Positions 8,921 to 17,404 of a stretch of DNA of 64,000 nt are shown here, piece after piece. Source of the stretch: Tumebacillus permanentifrigoris (GTDB lineage: Bacteria > Bacillota > Bacilli > Tumebacillales > Tumebacillaceae). Position 1 is the first letter of the stretch, and every line of letters starts with the position of its first letter. The DNA lies in the NCBI RefSeq assembly GCF_003148565.1, contig NZ_QGGL01000003.1, positions 62,001-126,000 of the forward strand, read 5' to 3'. A program made the position numbers and the translations under genes. Under the pieces are notes generated by a model. That model did no database searches. It had not been told where the DNA came from and saw only the letters and a program-made list of their open reading frames with translations.

Positions 8921-9874
8921 ATGAACCGAGGAAGAGTCTGGGCGCGTCGGGTGCAAGTGACGGGAGCGGTGTTGTTGTGCGGGGGGTATTTGCAGGATGT
9001 GCTGTTGACCTTGCAATCGCTGACGTTGCGCCGCGACACGCACGGTACGTGGCAAGTGTTGTCCGATCCGACCAGCATCTCGCGCAACTGGACGCTGGCG
9101 GCGTTTTTTATGATCATCGTGGGTCTCGTGGCGTTTGCAACCGGGTATTTGTTGCGTCGCAGGGGGGCTGAACCCGCCTCGATCAACCGCCTGACGTGGC
9201 GGCATCTGTGTCTGGCGCTCGGCTGGGTGGGCCTGTTGTTTTTTGGCGGGATGTACGCGTTTTATTTTGGCCTGGGCGCGCTCGTTCCGTCCGCGCTGCG
9301 GCAGAGCGCGGGTCTCGCAGCGCTCGGTAGCGTCTCCATGCAGATCGCGGCGATCATCGCCATCCCCTTGTACTACCGCCGAGCCACGCATGAGATCGGG
9401 CTGAACCGTCCGGTGCTGACATGGCGAATCGTCGGGTATGTGCTGATGTTTTTCATCGCGATCTTCGCGGTTTCCCTGCTGACCCACTCGCTGGGCAACT
9501 GGTTTGGCATCAACACCAACTCATACCGGGAGCAGAACATCTCCAGCGAGCTACACACCGCGTGGTGGCAAGGCAATCTGTTCCTCAAACTTCTGCCGAT
9601 ACTCGCGTCCTCGCTGATCGCTCCGATCGGGGAGGAACTGATGTTCCGCGGAGCCGTGCAGTCGACGGTCACCACCAAGTGGGGGCCGCTCGCCGGTCTC
9701 TTGCTCTCCTCGCTGTTGTTCGCCCTCGTGCATGCGGACGTCGTGTTGTTCCTCCCGATCTTCGTCATGGGCTTGCTGTTCGGCATCCTGCGCTGGGTGA
9801 CCGGGTCGCTCTGGGCACCGATCTGGCTGCACGCGCTGAACAACTTCTATGCGAGCTTTTTGGACCTGCTTTGA
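8921..9874 (+). CDS. CPBP-family intramembrane metalloprotease, 317 aa
   Basis: A polytopic membrane protein with about eight hydrophobic segments. The C-terminal CPBP (Abi/CAAX protease) domain shows the EELMFRG motif (glutamate pair), an FALVH motif and a final HALNN motif; these Glu, His and Asn residues form the predicted metal site. Family members cleave prenylated or other membrane substrates, and some modify bacteriocin-like peptides. The ATG at 8921 sits after an AGGGGG site; the upstream in-frame ATG at 8894 has no ribosome binding site. It is a single-gene unit with a terminator behind it. Confidence 0.85.
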   Translation: MNRGRVWARRVQVTGAVLLCGGYLQDVLLTLQSLTLRRDTHGTWQVLSDPTSISRNWTLAAFFMIIVGLVAFATGYLLRRRGAEPASINRLTWRHLCLALGWVGLLFFGGMYAFYFGLGALVPSALRQSAGLAALGSVSMQIAAIIAIPLYYRRATHEIGLNRPVLTWRIVGYVLMFFIAIFAVSLLTHSLGNWFGINTNSYREQNISSELHTAWWQGNLFLKLLPILASSLIAPIGEELMFRGAVQSTVTTKWGPLAGLLLSSLLFALVHADVVLFLPIFVMGLLFGILRWVTGSLWAPIWLHALNNFYASFLDLL

Positions 9875-9880
9875 GTCGCA

Positions 9881-9916
9881 AAAAGACCTTCGCCGCGAGC
9901 GACGAAGGTCTTTTTT
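9881..9916. terminator. Bidirectional terminator between the CPBP protease and dedA genes
   Basis: Stem AAAGACCTTCG/CGAAGGTCTTT with a 10-base loop, A run before and seven T after. Confidence 0.85.
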
Positions 9917-9922
9917 TGTGGA

Positions 9923-10522
9923 CTACACCTTGCGCTTGCGCCAGTAGTAGAGGCCCAATGCGAGGCCAACAACGACGAGCAACAAGACAAACCACAGCAC
10001 GAAGCGGTGGGTGATCTCCGATACTTGGGCCCAGTGTACACCGAGCGACTTGCCGAGCGTGATAAACGTGAACGTCCAGATGAGACCCCCGAGATAGGCG
10101 AACAGGGCAAAGGGCGGATACTTCATGCGGCTCATCCCAGCGGCAAACGCCGTGACGTGGCGAATGCCGGGGATGAAATAGCCGATCATCAGGACGATCT
10201 TGCCGAACCGCGCATACCAACCATTGACTTTCGCCAGCCGTGCCTCTGTGACCCCGAGACGACGGCCAAACTTTTCCACTACGGGCAGGCCGAGGCGACG
10301 GCCGAGCCAGTAGGAGATCGTGATGCCGGTCATGCTGCCCAACAGCGCCGTCAACAGGGTGAACCAATAGTTCAACACCGACTGGGAAACGAGGTAGCCG
10401 CAGTAGGTCATCAGGATCTCGTCAGGGATCGGCAAGCCTACGATGCCGAGCACCAACGAGAGGAAGAGTCCATAGTATCCGTAGTTCGTAACAAAATCCA
10501 AGACTGTGTCCTTGACCACCAT
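9923..10522 (-). CDS. DedA-family (VTT domain) membrane protein, 199 aa
   Basis: DedA/SNARE-associated family: a GLPIPDE motif in the first membrane segment, an SYWLGRRLG helix, and the RFGK...GYFIPGIRH...AG signature in the centre, followed by two C-terminal helices. Family members include lipid scramblases/flippases (undecaprenyl phosphate or phosphatidylethanolamine recycling), so a role in envelope lipid transport is likely. The ATG follows an AGGAGGA site. It shares direction with the YkvI-type gene upstream, 72 bases away. UppP, another undecaprenyl-phosphate enzyme, lies close by. Confidence 0.88.
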   Translation of the reverse strand: MVVKDTVLDFVTNYGYYGLFLSLVLGIVGLPIPDEILMTYCGYLVSQSVLNYWFTLLTALLGSMTGITISYWLGRRLGLPVVEKFGRRLGVTEARLAKVNGWYARFGKIVLMIGYFIPGIRHVTAFAAGMSRMKYPPFALFAYLGGLIWTFTFITLGKSLGVHWAQVSEITHRFVLWFVLLLVVVGLALGLYYWRKRKV

Positions 10523-10594
10523 GAAGTCCTCCTAAGTCCCTAAACCTTCCAGAAAAATACGCACGTTTAGGATATCACATCCTGCCTGACAGGG

Positions 10595-11644
10595 CTAGTT
10601 TTTCAACTTGACACGCGGCCAGAGCAGCACGAGCAACAGCAGGAAGCTCAAGTTGCCAAAAATGGGGTAGAGGTACTGAACGATGTTGGAGAAGCCCACC
10701 TGCGCGACGAAAAAGGCTGCGGTCAGGATCAGCACGGTGACCAGATAGCCTTGCACCGGACGGCGCGGGGAGGCCAGTTGTGATCCGAGGCCATAGACGT
10801 TGGCGATCAGCGTGGAATAGATCTCACCGAACAGCGCGACGGTGAACAGGCCTTGCATCAGCGGGTTGAACGTCGAGGACAGGAAGCCCATCGGCACCTC
10901 ATATTCGAGGATTCCCGGCATCCGCGTCGACATGGCATATTGGGCGCCGAGCAGCATCACGCCGAGGCCGAGCGCCCCGATCAGGCCGCCGAGTTTGAGG
11001 GCGCGGGTGCTTTTGATCTCGCCGCCCAGCGGCACCAGCACCGATACGGCGAGGCCGAGATTGAGCGCCGCGTAGGAGATGCCCGACGTGATCCACTTCC
11101 AAGGTTGGACATCATGCAACGGGGTCAAATTCGGCAGATGGTCGGTCTGGAGGAAGCTCTTGGTGAAGATCGTGAGCACGACGACGAGCATGATCGGCAC
11201 GATGATCGAGTTGGCGACCATGATGCCCTTCATCCCGCGCAGGATCGTCAGGAACGTCAACACCATCGTCAGGATCACGCCGATCTGGAAGGACAACTGT
11301 AACTGTTCTTCGAAAAGTGCGCCCACGCCAGCGAGCATCGCCACCGTGACGAAAAACAGCATGACCATCATAAACGTGTCGATCGCACCGGCGATTTTGT
11401 GTCCGAATAGATAGGCGGTCAGATCGCGGTAGGATTGTGCTTCGAGCTTGCGACCCAGCAGGAGAATCTTGATCCCCACCCACGCGAACATGAACGTGGC
11501 GAGGAGGATGCCTGGATAGGCATAAGGCCCCAGCATCGTGAAAAATTGCAAAATCTCTTGCCCGGAGGCAAACCCAGCGCCGACCACCGTCCCGATATAC
11601 GTGAAGGCGATCTGCAGCGCAAGGCGCAATTCGGTTCGTGTCAT
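10595..11644 (-). CDS. YkvI-family membrane protein (APC-superfamily-like transporter), 349 aa
   Basis: A ten-helix membrane protein beginning with a helix that carries GAGFASGQE, the unwound helix-1 signature of the YkvI/COG3949 family in the LeuT-fold group. The substrate is unknown. The ATG has a GGGAGGG ribosome binding site. The preceding 165 bases separate it from the divergent uppP and should contain both promoters. Transcription may continue into dedA, since no terminator is seen in the 72-base gap. Confidence 0.8.
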   Translation of the reverse strand: MTRTELRLALQIAFTYIGTVVGAGFASGQEILQFFTMLGPYAYPGILLATFMFAWVGIKILLLGRKLEAQSYRDLTAYLFGHKIAGAIDTFMMVMLFFVTVAMLAGVGALFEEQLQLSFQIGVILTMVLTFLTILRGMKGIMVANSIIVPIMLVVVLTIFTKSFLQTDHLPNLTPLHDVQPWKWITSGISYAALNLGLAVSVLVPLGGEIKSTRALKLGGLIGALGLGVMLLGAQYAMSTRMPGILEYEVPMGFLSSTFNPLMQGLFTVALFGEIYSTLIANVYGLGSQLASPRRPVQGYLVTVLILTAAFFVAQVGFSNIVQYLYPIFGNLSFLLLLVLLWPRVKLKN

Positions 11645-11809
11645 CGCATTTCCCTCCCTACTATGAACCTTATTACAGAGACAGGTAAAACATGTCCCGC
11701 GTCTGGCCAGACCTGATTTCCAATGAGCGTGTACTACTCATGAGGTCAAGCTTATATAGTAGGTAGTGGTCGCTACCTTAGCAGGTGCAAGAGAGAAGGA
11801 GGGATTGGG

Positions 11810-12607
11810 TTGTCAGTTTTGGAGGCGATCTTTCTCGGGATCGTGCAAGGTCTGACGGAGTTTCTGCCGATTTCGAGTTCCGGTCATCTGGTGCTGTTTC
11901 AGCGCTTGTTCGGGCTGGAGGAGGGGGCGCTGACGTTCGACGTGCTGTTGCACTTCGGCACCCTCGTGGCGGTGTTCGCTGTGTTCTGGCGGGACATCGT
12001 GGCGATTTTGAAAAACCCGTTTGGCAAATTCGGTCGGTTGATCCTCATAGGCTCGATTCCGACCGCGTTGATCGGGCTGGTGTTCCAAGACTTTTTTGAT
12101 GAAGTCTTCGCGTCTGGGGCGACACTTGGTGTGGAATTCATCATCACCGGGGTCGTGATCTGGTGGGCGGATCATGCGCGCCGGGGCACGAAGCAACTGC
12201 GGGAGATGAGCTATGGCGACGCGATCCTGATCGGCACTCTGCAAGGGGCGGCGATCCTCCCGGCGATCTCCCGTTCCGGACTTACGATCATGGGCGCGCT
12301 GTTCCGTGGACTCGATCGGGAGTTTGCCGCGAAATTCTCGTTCCTGATGTCGATCCCGGTCATCCTCGGGGCGAACCTGTTGGAGATCAAGCACTTGGTG
12401 GACGGCGAAGCGACCCAAGCAGGAGCGATCGGGATGAACGAAATCCTCGGAACCCTGTTCGCCGCCGTGGCCGGGTACTTCGCGATCAAGTACATGATCC
12501 GGTTGATCGTCAACAAAGGGATGCGGATGTTTGCTTGGTACGTATGGGTGCTGGGCGGGCTGATCCTCTTTGACCAGCTCGTGACAAAGGTCTACTTCCA
12601 CTTCTAA
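11810..12607 (+). CDS. uppP: Undecaprenyl-diphosphatase UppP (BacA), 265 aa
   Basis: Undecaprenyl pyrophosphate phosphatase of the BacA type, which recycles the lipid carrier of cell-wall synthesis and gives bacitracin tolerance. The EFLPISSSGHL motif occurs near residue 20 and SRSG near residue 160, the two catalytic repeats. Length is normal. The start is a TTG (11810) preceded by AAGGAGGG; no ATG is available nearby. It is a single-gene unit, divergent from the ykvI-like gene and ended by a strong terminator. Confidence 0.93.
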   Translation: MSVLEAIFLGIVQGLTEFLPISSSGHLVLFQRLFGLEEGALTFDVLLHFGTLVAVFAVFWRDIVAILKNPFGKFGRLILIGSIPTALIGLVFQDFFDEVFASGATLGVEFIITGVVIWWADHARRGTKQLREMSYGDAILIGTLQGAAILPAISRSGLTIMGALFRGLDREFAAKFSFLMSIPVILGANLLEIKHLVDGEATQAGAIGMNEILGTLFAAVAGYFAIKYMIRLIVNKGMRMFAWYVWVLGGLILFDQLVTKVYFHF

Positions 12608-12643
12608 AAAAACCTTGGTTCCCGTGGGAGCCAAGGTTTTTTT
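12606..12643. terminator. Bidirectional terminator between uppP and ylbJ
   Basis: Stem AAAACCTTGG.../...CCAAGGTTTT with A and T runs on either side, serving convergent genes. Confidence 0.85.
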
Positions 12644-12647
12644 CTGT

Positions 12648-13904
12648 CTAGCGGGAGTTGGATTTCGCATTCCAAGCCACGAAGCGTGCCGAGCGGAAAA
12701 AGTGAATTACCAGCGAGAGCGCGACCACGCCGCCGAAGACGAGGAACCAATTTTTCACCAACAGCAGCGACAGACCCCAGTGCGGGCCAGAATCGTTGAC
12801 CGTGGACAGCACCGGCAAGAAGTTCGCCATCACCGAGACCGCTTGGTGACCCCAACCCATCTTCCAAAAAACGAGGGTCAGCACACCCGCGAGCAGTGCG
12901 TGCAGGAGGCGTGCAATCATGTACGGCTTCATGCGCACATCGGTGCCGATCAGCACCGCTGCGGTCTGCGCGTGGACGGAGAGCCCGGCCCAGCCGACGA
13001 GGAAGGAGACGACGATCAAGGACTGAATCAGCGGCACCTGCGGGAGTGCGGAGATCGCGATGCCGAGGTCGACTTCGAACAGGCCCGCGAGCAAAGCGGG
13101 CACGAGACCAACATCGAGACCCAAGAGCTGGAACAGCCCTTCCAGCGGAGCGGCGAGCAGTCCGAGGAAGCCGACGTTGGTCAGGATCTTGAACAGGACA
13201 GCGAAAAACATGATGAACCCGAGGATCATCAGCGAGGTCTTGATCGAATCGTTCACCGCGTCGCCGAGCAATTTGCCAAGTGGGCGACCGTCTGCTTGGC
13301 GAGCGCGACCCAGTTCTGCGAAGGCACGGCGGAGGATGTTGCCCTTGGGCTTGGCCGGGATCGGAGTCTGGTCAGTTCCGTAAAAGCGGAAGGCAATCCC
13401 GACGAGCAAGGCGGCCAGATAGTGAGCGATCGCCAGCAAGAGGCCGAGTTGTGGAGAGTGGAACAGCCCGATGGCGATCGCTCCGCACAGGAACAGCGGG
13501 TCGGCGGCCGTGGAGCAGGCGAGCAGACGCTCTGCTTCGACACGGGTGACCAGTTTGTTTTTGCGAAACTTGCTGGTGACGACCGCATTGACAGGGTATC
13601 CCGCTGCGACGCCCATCGAGACCGCAAACGCTCCCACGCCGGGCACGCGGAACAGCAGGCGCATCAACGGTTCGAGCAGCACGCCTGCCGCATGGACCAC
13701 GCCGACGCCGAGCAGGAGTTCAGCGAGGATGAGGAAGGGCAGCAGCGAGGGGAACACAGACTGCCAAAACAACTTCATGCCGGCGAGCCCTGCCTTGTAC
13801 CCATCCTCTGGGTAGAACACCAAAGCCATCGTCAAACAAACAACCGCAGTTGCCAACAACATCGTGGAAAACCGCTTGGGCAACCGCGCAGGCGATGTGG
13901 ACAC
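12648..13904 (-). CDS. ylbJ: YlbJ-like sporulation integral membrane protein, 418 aa
   Basis: A nucleoside-recognition/Gate-domain membrane protein with about ten helices. Features such as LFWQSVFPSLLPFLI near the N-terminus, VGAFAVSMGVAAGYPVNA, and a second Gate half after residue 220 match YlbJ, a mother-cell protein needed for spore cortex formation in Bacillus subtilis. The frame is open upstream to 14177, but those residues are not protein-like. A GTG at 13904 with AAAGGAG upstream gives the usual length of about 410 aa. No transport substrate is known. It is divergent from a YjcZ-like miniprotein gene. Confidence 0.8.
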   Translation of the reverse strand: MSTSPARLPKRFSTMLLATAVVCLTMALVFYPEDGYKAGLAGMKLFWQSVFPSLLPFLILAELLLGVGVVHAAGVLLEPLMRLLFRVPGVGAFAVSMGVAAGYPVNAVVTSKFRKNKLVTRVEAERLLACSTAADPLFLCGAIAIGLFHSPQLGLLLAIAHYLAALLVGIAFRFYGTDQTPIPAKPKGNILRRAFAELGRARQADGRPLGKLLGDAVNDSIKTSLMILGFIMFFAVLFKILTNVGFLGLLAAPLEGLFQLLGLDVGLVPALLAGLFEVDLGIAISALPQVPLIQSLIVVSFLVGWAGLSVHAQTAAVLIGTDVRMKPYMIARLLHALLAGVLTLVFWKMGWGHQAVSVMANFLPVLSTVNDSGPHWGLSLLLVKNWFLVFGGVVALSLVIHFFRSARFVAWNAKSNSR

Positions 13905-14057
13905 AGGTACCTCATCTCCTTTTGGGATTTTGACAGGGACGACCCTATGGTGATGGATATGCAGGCTTGTATTGAAAAAGAAGAATAGGCGAACGCCGTG
14001 TCCAATTCCCCCCACCTGCCATAGGATGTGGATAAGAAACGGACAGGGGGTGAGATC

Positions 14058-14156
14058 ATGTACGGTGTATTCGGTGGTTACACGCAATGGGCAGTCGTGT
14101 TTCTGATCATCTTCGTGCTGTTCTTCTTGCTCGTCCCCGGCCTCGGCGGCTACTAA
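14058..14156 (+). CDS. YjcZ-like miniprotein, 32 aa
   Basis: A 32-residue ORF, ATG at 14058, with a GGGGGTGAG ribosome binding site. It starts MYGVFGGY, has one hydrophobic helix of about 17 residues, and ends PGLGGY. The glycine/tyrosine-flanked single-helix plan is that of YjcZ/YtzL-type sporulation miniproteins. It is followed closely by a strong terminator, supporting a real gene. It stands divergent from ylbJ, itself a sporulation gene, so mother-cell or spore expression is plausible but not shown. Confidence 0.65.
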   Translation: MYGVFGGYTQWAVVFLIIFVLFFLLVPGLGGY

Positions 14157-14175
14157 GCGATCTTGAATCGGGAGC

Positions 14176-14218
14176 AAAAAGCCCCCTGACCACAGTGAAG
14201 TGGTCAGGGGGTTTTTTT
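14176..14218. terminator. Bidirectional terminator between the miniprotein and the O-methyltransferase gene
   Basis: An 11-bp stem CCCCCTGACCA/TGGTCAGGGGG with five A before and seven T after. Confidence 0.88.
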
Positions 14219-14796
14219 CAGTCTAATTTGCAGGTCACATGATCCCCAGACCCGATCGGCACGGTGACAGACGAAGCATCATCGAGCAGATCGACGGTGA
14301 ATTTATACGCTTCGATGCCGATCACGCCCTTGTGTGAGATCATGTTGTCGGCGACCACCAACCCACCCGGACGCACTTTCGACCAGAGCGAGGCGAGGTA
14401 AAAGGCGTACTCGTCCTTCATCCCATCGAGGAACACGAAGTCCCACGGACCTTCCAAGTCCTCGATTTTTTCCAGCGCGTTGCCTTCGATCAGCTCGATG
14501 CTGTCGGAGAGCCCCGCTTTGTCAAACATCTCGCGCGCCAGCTTGATCTTGAACGGGCTCATCTCACAGGTGTAGACTTTGCCGCCATTGGCACGTGCCG
14601 CCTCGGCGAGAAACAGCGTCGAGTAGCCGCTGGAGGTACCGACTTCCAAGATGCGTTTCGCTCCGCTGTGCCGGAGAATCAAGTTGAACAGCATCCCCGT
14701 GTCAAAGGAGATGCGCCACAGATCTTCCTCCAAATCAGGCTGGGTTTCCAGTTCTTCCAGTTCTTTGAGCGTTTGCAAGATGCGTTCGTCTCTCAT
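14218..14796 (-). CDS. SAM-dependent O-methyltransferase (class I, OMT family 3-like), 192 aa
   Basis: A small cation-dependent-type O-methyltransferase. The SAM-binding motif I is ILEVGTSSGYST (about residues 48-59), with an acidic residue after VYTCEMS and a WDFVFLDG motif that supplies the metal-binding aspartate. Members methylate catechols and similar hydroxyl groups; the substrate is unknown. Its ATG abuts the stop codon of the upstream Rieske oxygenase gene, so the two are one operon. This suggests the pair modifies one aromatic metabolite, by oxygenation or demethylation and by methylation. Confidence 0.85.
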   Translation of the reverse strand: MRDERILQTLKELEELETQPDLEEDLWRISFDTGMLFNLILRHSGAKRILEVGTSSGYSTLFLAEAARANGGKVYTCEMSPFKIKLAREMFDKAGLSDSIELIEGNALEKIEDLEGPWDFVFLDGMKDEYAFYLASLWSKVRPGGLVVADNMISHKGVIGIEAYKFTVDLLDDASSVTVPIGSGDHVTCKLD

Positions 14797-15780
14797 TTAC
14801 TCTGCCTCCTGGGACTCCGATTGGAGCGCTTTTTTCAACATCAGCCGGTAGCGCACTTGCTGGGCATCGGAGCGCACGTGAACTTCGGCACGCGGGTGGA
14901 GCGGGAGGTGCTTGGGCCGCAAGCCTTCGACCACCGGACGGTCTTCGTCCAACACGGTGATGTTGTGTTCATAGTGCACATCGTCCAACAACTCGATGTC
15001 CTGCAGGAAATTGCGCAGCGCGAGGCCGTAGATGATCGTCTCGTCCTCGCCGTTTTCATCCACGGTCGGGGTGAGCGCGAGGTAGGTCGCCATCTGATTT
15101 TCCTCCAGCATGTTCGTGCGCAGGGTCAGTTGGTTCGGGAAGGTCAGGGTGATCGTGGATTCGCCCTTGTAGTCGGCTTCATGGATCGGCGTGCGCAACA
15201 GCGGGTGAAAGGGCTTGGCGTAGACGCAAATTTCATCATCGGTTGCGGTAAAAGCGGGTCCATCGACCATCGGGTCGACCTCCCCTGTCGTGGTCGGATG
15301 CACAAAGGGCAGGTGTGACACGTCGAGTACGCTCTCGGCCACCCGTGTGAAGTGTGCGCTCCACGTCGCTCTGAACGGCACGGCTCGCCAGTCTGGGTCG
15401 GTCAGCTCCGGTGGCAGTTGGAGTTCCGTCATCCACTCGATGTCGCCGAGGTAGACCCAGACAAATCCGGCCACCTCGCGCAGGGGATAGGAGCGGACAT
15501 GGGCCGCGAGCGGGATCGGAGCAGCACGTCCGTTGGACGGAATGTAGGTGCAGCGGCCCGAGCCGTCATACTCCCAGCCATGAAACGGGCAGGCCACACA
15601 ATCGCCAGCGTGCCGTCCGTCAGACAGACGGGCGCCACGGTGTGCACATTGATCCGCCAACGCGTGTGCCACGCCGGAAGCATCGCGATAGAGGACCAGC
15701 TCTTGATCGAGAATCGTGCGCGCGAGCAGTTCGTCTGTCAATTCGGAGCTGAGAACTGCGATGTACCAGGCATTTTTCAT
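14797..15780 (-). CDS. Rieske non-heme iron oxygenase alpha subunit (vanillate demethylase-like), 327 aa
   Basis: An aromatic ring oxygenase or demethylase subunit. An N-terminal Rieske domain has C-A-H-R-G and C-P-F-H-G-W-E [2Fe-2S] motifs (about residues 44-70). The C-terminal catalytic domain has the mononuclear iron pattern D-x2-H-x4-H in LDVSHLPFVH. Overall it resembles VanA-type oxygenases; a reductase partner is not present nearby and must be supplied elsewhere. The ATG at 15780 follows an AGGTGATTT site; an upstream in-frame start at 15807 has none. First gene of a two-gene operon with the O-methyltransferase. Confidence 0.85.
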   Translation of the reverse strand: MKNAWYIAVLSSELTDELLARTILDQELVLYRDASGVAHALADQCAHRGARLSDGRHAGDCVACPFHGWEYDGSGRCTYIPSNGRAAPIPLAAHVRSYPLREVAGFVWVYLGDIEWMTELQLPPELTDPDWRAVPFRATWSAHFTRVAESVLDVSHLPFVHPTTTGEVDPMVDGPAFTATDDEICVYAKPFHPLLRTPIHEADYKGESTITLTFPNQLTLRTNMLEENQMATYLALTPTVDENGEDETIIYGLALRNFLQDIELLDDVHYEHNITVLDEDRPVVEGLRPKHLPLHPRAEVHVRSDAQQVRYRLMLKKALQSESQEAE

Positions 15781-15842
15781 GAAATCACCTCGAATCTTTC
15801 GTGACATTGGCAGAGTATGCGTCCATTTTCCGTTGTGTGTTG

Positions 15843-15848
15843 TATAAT
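15843..15848 (+). promoter_or_regulatory. -10 box upstream of the aldo/keto reductase
   Basis: Perfect TATAAT 32 bases before the start codon; no convincing -35 element at the usual distance. Confidence 0.4.
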
Positions 15849-15879
15849 ACTTCCTATCTACAGGAGGTGTTTTCCAGAC

Positions 15880-16842
15880 ATGGCAGAGATGAAGTACCGC
15901 AACTTGGGTCGTTCTGGCTTAAAAGTCAGTGAGATCGCGCTGGGCTCTTGGTTGACCTACGGGGGGAGCGTGGAGGATCAGACCGCCATTTCGTGCGTTG
16001 ACCGTGCCTATGAACTCGGCATCAACTTTTTTGACACCGCCAATGTGTACCGTCGTGGGGAAGCTGAGAAAGTCGTCGGCCAAGCGTTGGCGAAATACCC
16101 GCGCGAGTCGTTCGTTCTCGCGACCAAAGGCTTTGGGCAGATGGGCGAAGGTCCCAATGACCGCGGACTTTCCCGCAAGCACATTTTTGAGCAAGTCCAC
16201 GCTTCGTTGAAGCGCATGAACGTCGACTACATAGACCTCTGGCAGTGCCACCGCTATGACCCGGAAACTCCGCTCGATGAAACGCTCCGGGCGATTGATG
16301 ATCTCGTTTCGCAAGGCAAGATCCTGTACGCAGGCGTCTCCGAATGGACGGCGTTGCAGATGCAGGAAGCGTTGCACCTCGCGGACAAGTACCTGCTGGA
16401 CCGCATCGTCTCCAACCAGCCGGTTTACAACATGCTCAACCGCTACATCGAGCAGGACGTCATCCCGCTGGGCCTGCGCGAAGGCATCGGCCAAGTGGTG
16501 TTCTCGCCGCTGGCTCAAGGCGTGCTGACCGGCAAATACAAGCCGGGCCAAGCACTCCCGGAAGGCTCGCGTGCAACCGATCCGTCGACCGCGCAGATGG
16601 TCGAACGCTTCCTGACCGAGTCCAATCTGCGCAAAGTCGAGCGGTTGGGTGCAGTCGCAGAACGCCACGAAGCGTCCGTCGCGCAACTGGCGCTGGCGTG
16701 GATTCTGCGCCAACCGAACGTCTCCTCCGCGATCATCGGTGCTTCACGACCGCAACAGATCGACGAGAACGTCGGAGCGCTGCGCATCACGCTCAGCGAA
16801 TCTGACATCGCGGAGATCGAAGCCATTCTGTCCGCAGAGTAG
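15880..16842 (+). CDS. Aldo/keto reductase (KCAB/YhdN-like), 320 aa
   Basis: An NAD(P)H-dependent oxidoreductase of the aldo/keto reductase superfamily, TIM-barrel fold. The family signature FFDTANVY places the catalytic Asp and Tyr near residue 50; further landmarks are the ATKGFG lysine strand, LWQCHRYDP, and the cofactor-binding IIGASRPQQ near the C-terminus. It resembles potassium-channel beta-subunit-like and YhdN reductases; the substrate (aldehydes, methylglyoxal or sugars) is not known. The ATG at 15880 follows an AGGAGGTG site; the upstream extension to 15817 is not coding. It stands alone and divergent from the Rieske operon. Confidence 0.92.
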   Translation: MAEMKYRNLGRSGLKVSEIALGSWLTYGGSVEDQTAISCVDRAYELGINFFDTANVYRRGEAEKVVGQALAKYPRESFVLATKGFGQMGEGPNDRGLSRKHIFEQVHASLKRMNVDYIDLWQCHRYDPETPLDETLRAIDDLVSQGKILYAGVSEWTALQMQEALHLADKYLLDRIVSNQPVYNMLNRYIEQDVIPLGLREGIGQVVFSPLAQGVLTGKYKPGQALPEGSRATDPSTAQMVERFLTESNLRKVERLGAVAERHEASVAQLALAWILRQPNVSSAIIGASRPQQIDENVGALRITLSESDIAEIEAILSAE

Positions 16843-16861
16843 AACGGCATGAACGTCACAA

Positions 16862-16898
16862 AAAACCCCCGTTTCGGTGTACACCGACGGGGGTTTTG
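16862..16898 (+). terminator. Terminator after the aldo/keto reductase
   Basis: Stem AAAACCCCCGT/ACGGGGGTTTT with an inner CGGTGT/ACACCG hairpin. Confidence 0.85.
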
Positions 16899-16920
16899 CT
16901 TTTTGGCAGAGGCAGGTGAA

Positions 16921-17301
16921 GGTCTGGTCGGCACCTACGGCGATCCGAATGCGGGCATTCGAGCATACGGTAAGAACAGCGACAAGACGGGCGGCGAAGT
17001 TGCGCGCCGGGATCGCCGCTAGAAGCGCCTTGAACGCCTGCAAAAGCGCCTTGCAGAGTTCGACCGCGCGTGCGACTCCATCACCGATGACCAAGAGGCC
17101 GTGCTGTTTGACTGCCTGCTCGACGGAATGTACGTGAACCACGCGGCGGCAGAATTGGGGTTCTCCCGCCAGTACGCACACCGTATCAAGTCGTCGCTGA
17201 TTCGCAAGCTGGCATGGTCGCTGATTGATCAAACGCAACCGCCGGCGACGCCCGCTGCAGGAGAGGCGGCCAGACCTGTTGAGAGACAACCGAAGACATA
17301 G
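16921..17301 (+). pseudogene. Remnant of a phage-type regulator with a sigma region 4-like helix-turn-helix, interrupted by an amber stop
   Basis: One frame reads TYGDPNAGIRAYGKNSDKT near 16932, then a TAG at 17020-17022, then KRLERLQKRLAEF and, further on, an HTH-like AAELGFSRQYAHRIKSSL to a stop at 17299-17301. The pattern of a YGDP-type N-terminus, a coiled region and a C-terminal sigma70 region 4-like HTH is that of small late-gene or phage-type transcription regulators. No start codon with a ribosome binding site precedes the amber codon. A GTG at 17101 could start only the HTH part. It sits between two terminators near a tRNA gene. The family call is tentative. Confidence 0.4.
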
Positions 17302-17302
17302 A

Positions 17303-17346
17303 AAACGAAGACGCCACGTTGAGGAGATCAGGTGGCGTCTTCGTTT
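17303..17346. terminator. Strong bidirectional terminator
   Basis: A 15-bp stem AAACGAAGACGCCAC/GTGGCGTCTTCGTTT with a 14-base loop, lying between the regulator remnant and the convergent membrane-protein gene. Confidence 0.85.
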
Positions 17347-17404
17347 ATTTTCTTTTGTTCAGCAATGAGCCTTTCGACAATCAGCATTCGTAGCTAAGAG
17401 AATT

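Noticed and set aside
12615-13988. Long plus-strand ORF (457 aa) opposite ylbJ
   Set aside because: Composition is rich in Gln, His, Arg and Glu as expected of an antisense shadow; the minus strand has a clear membrane protein with a ribosome binding site.
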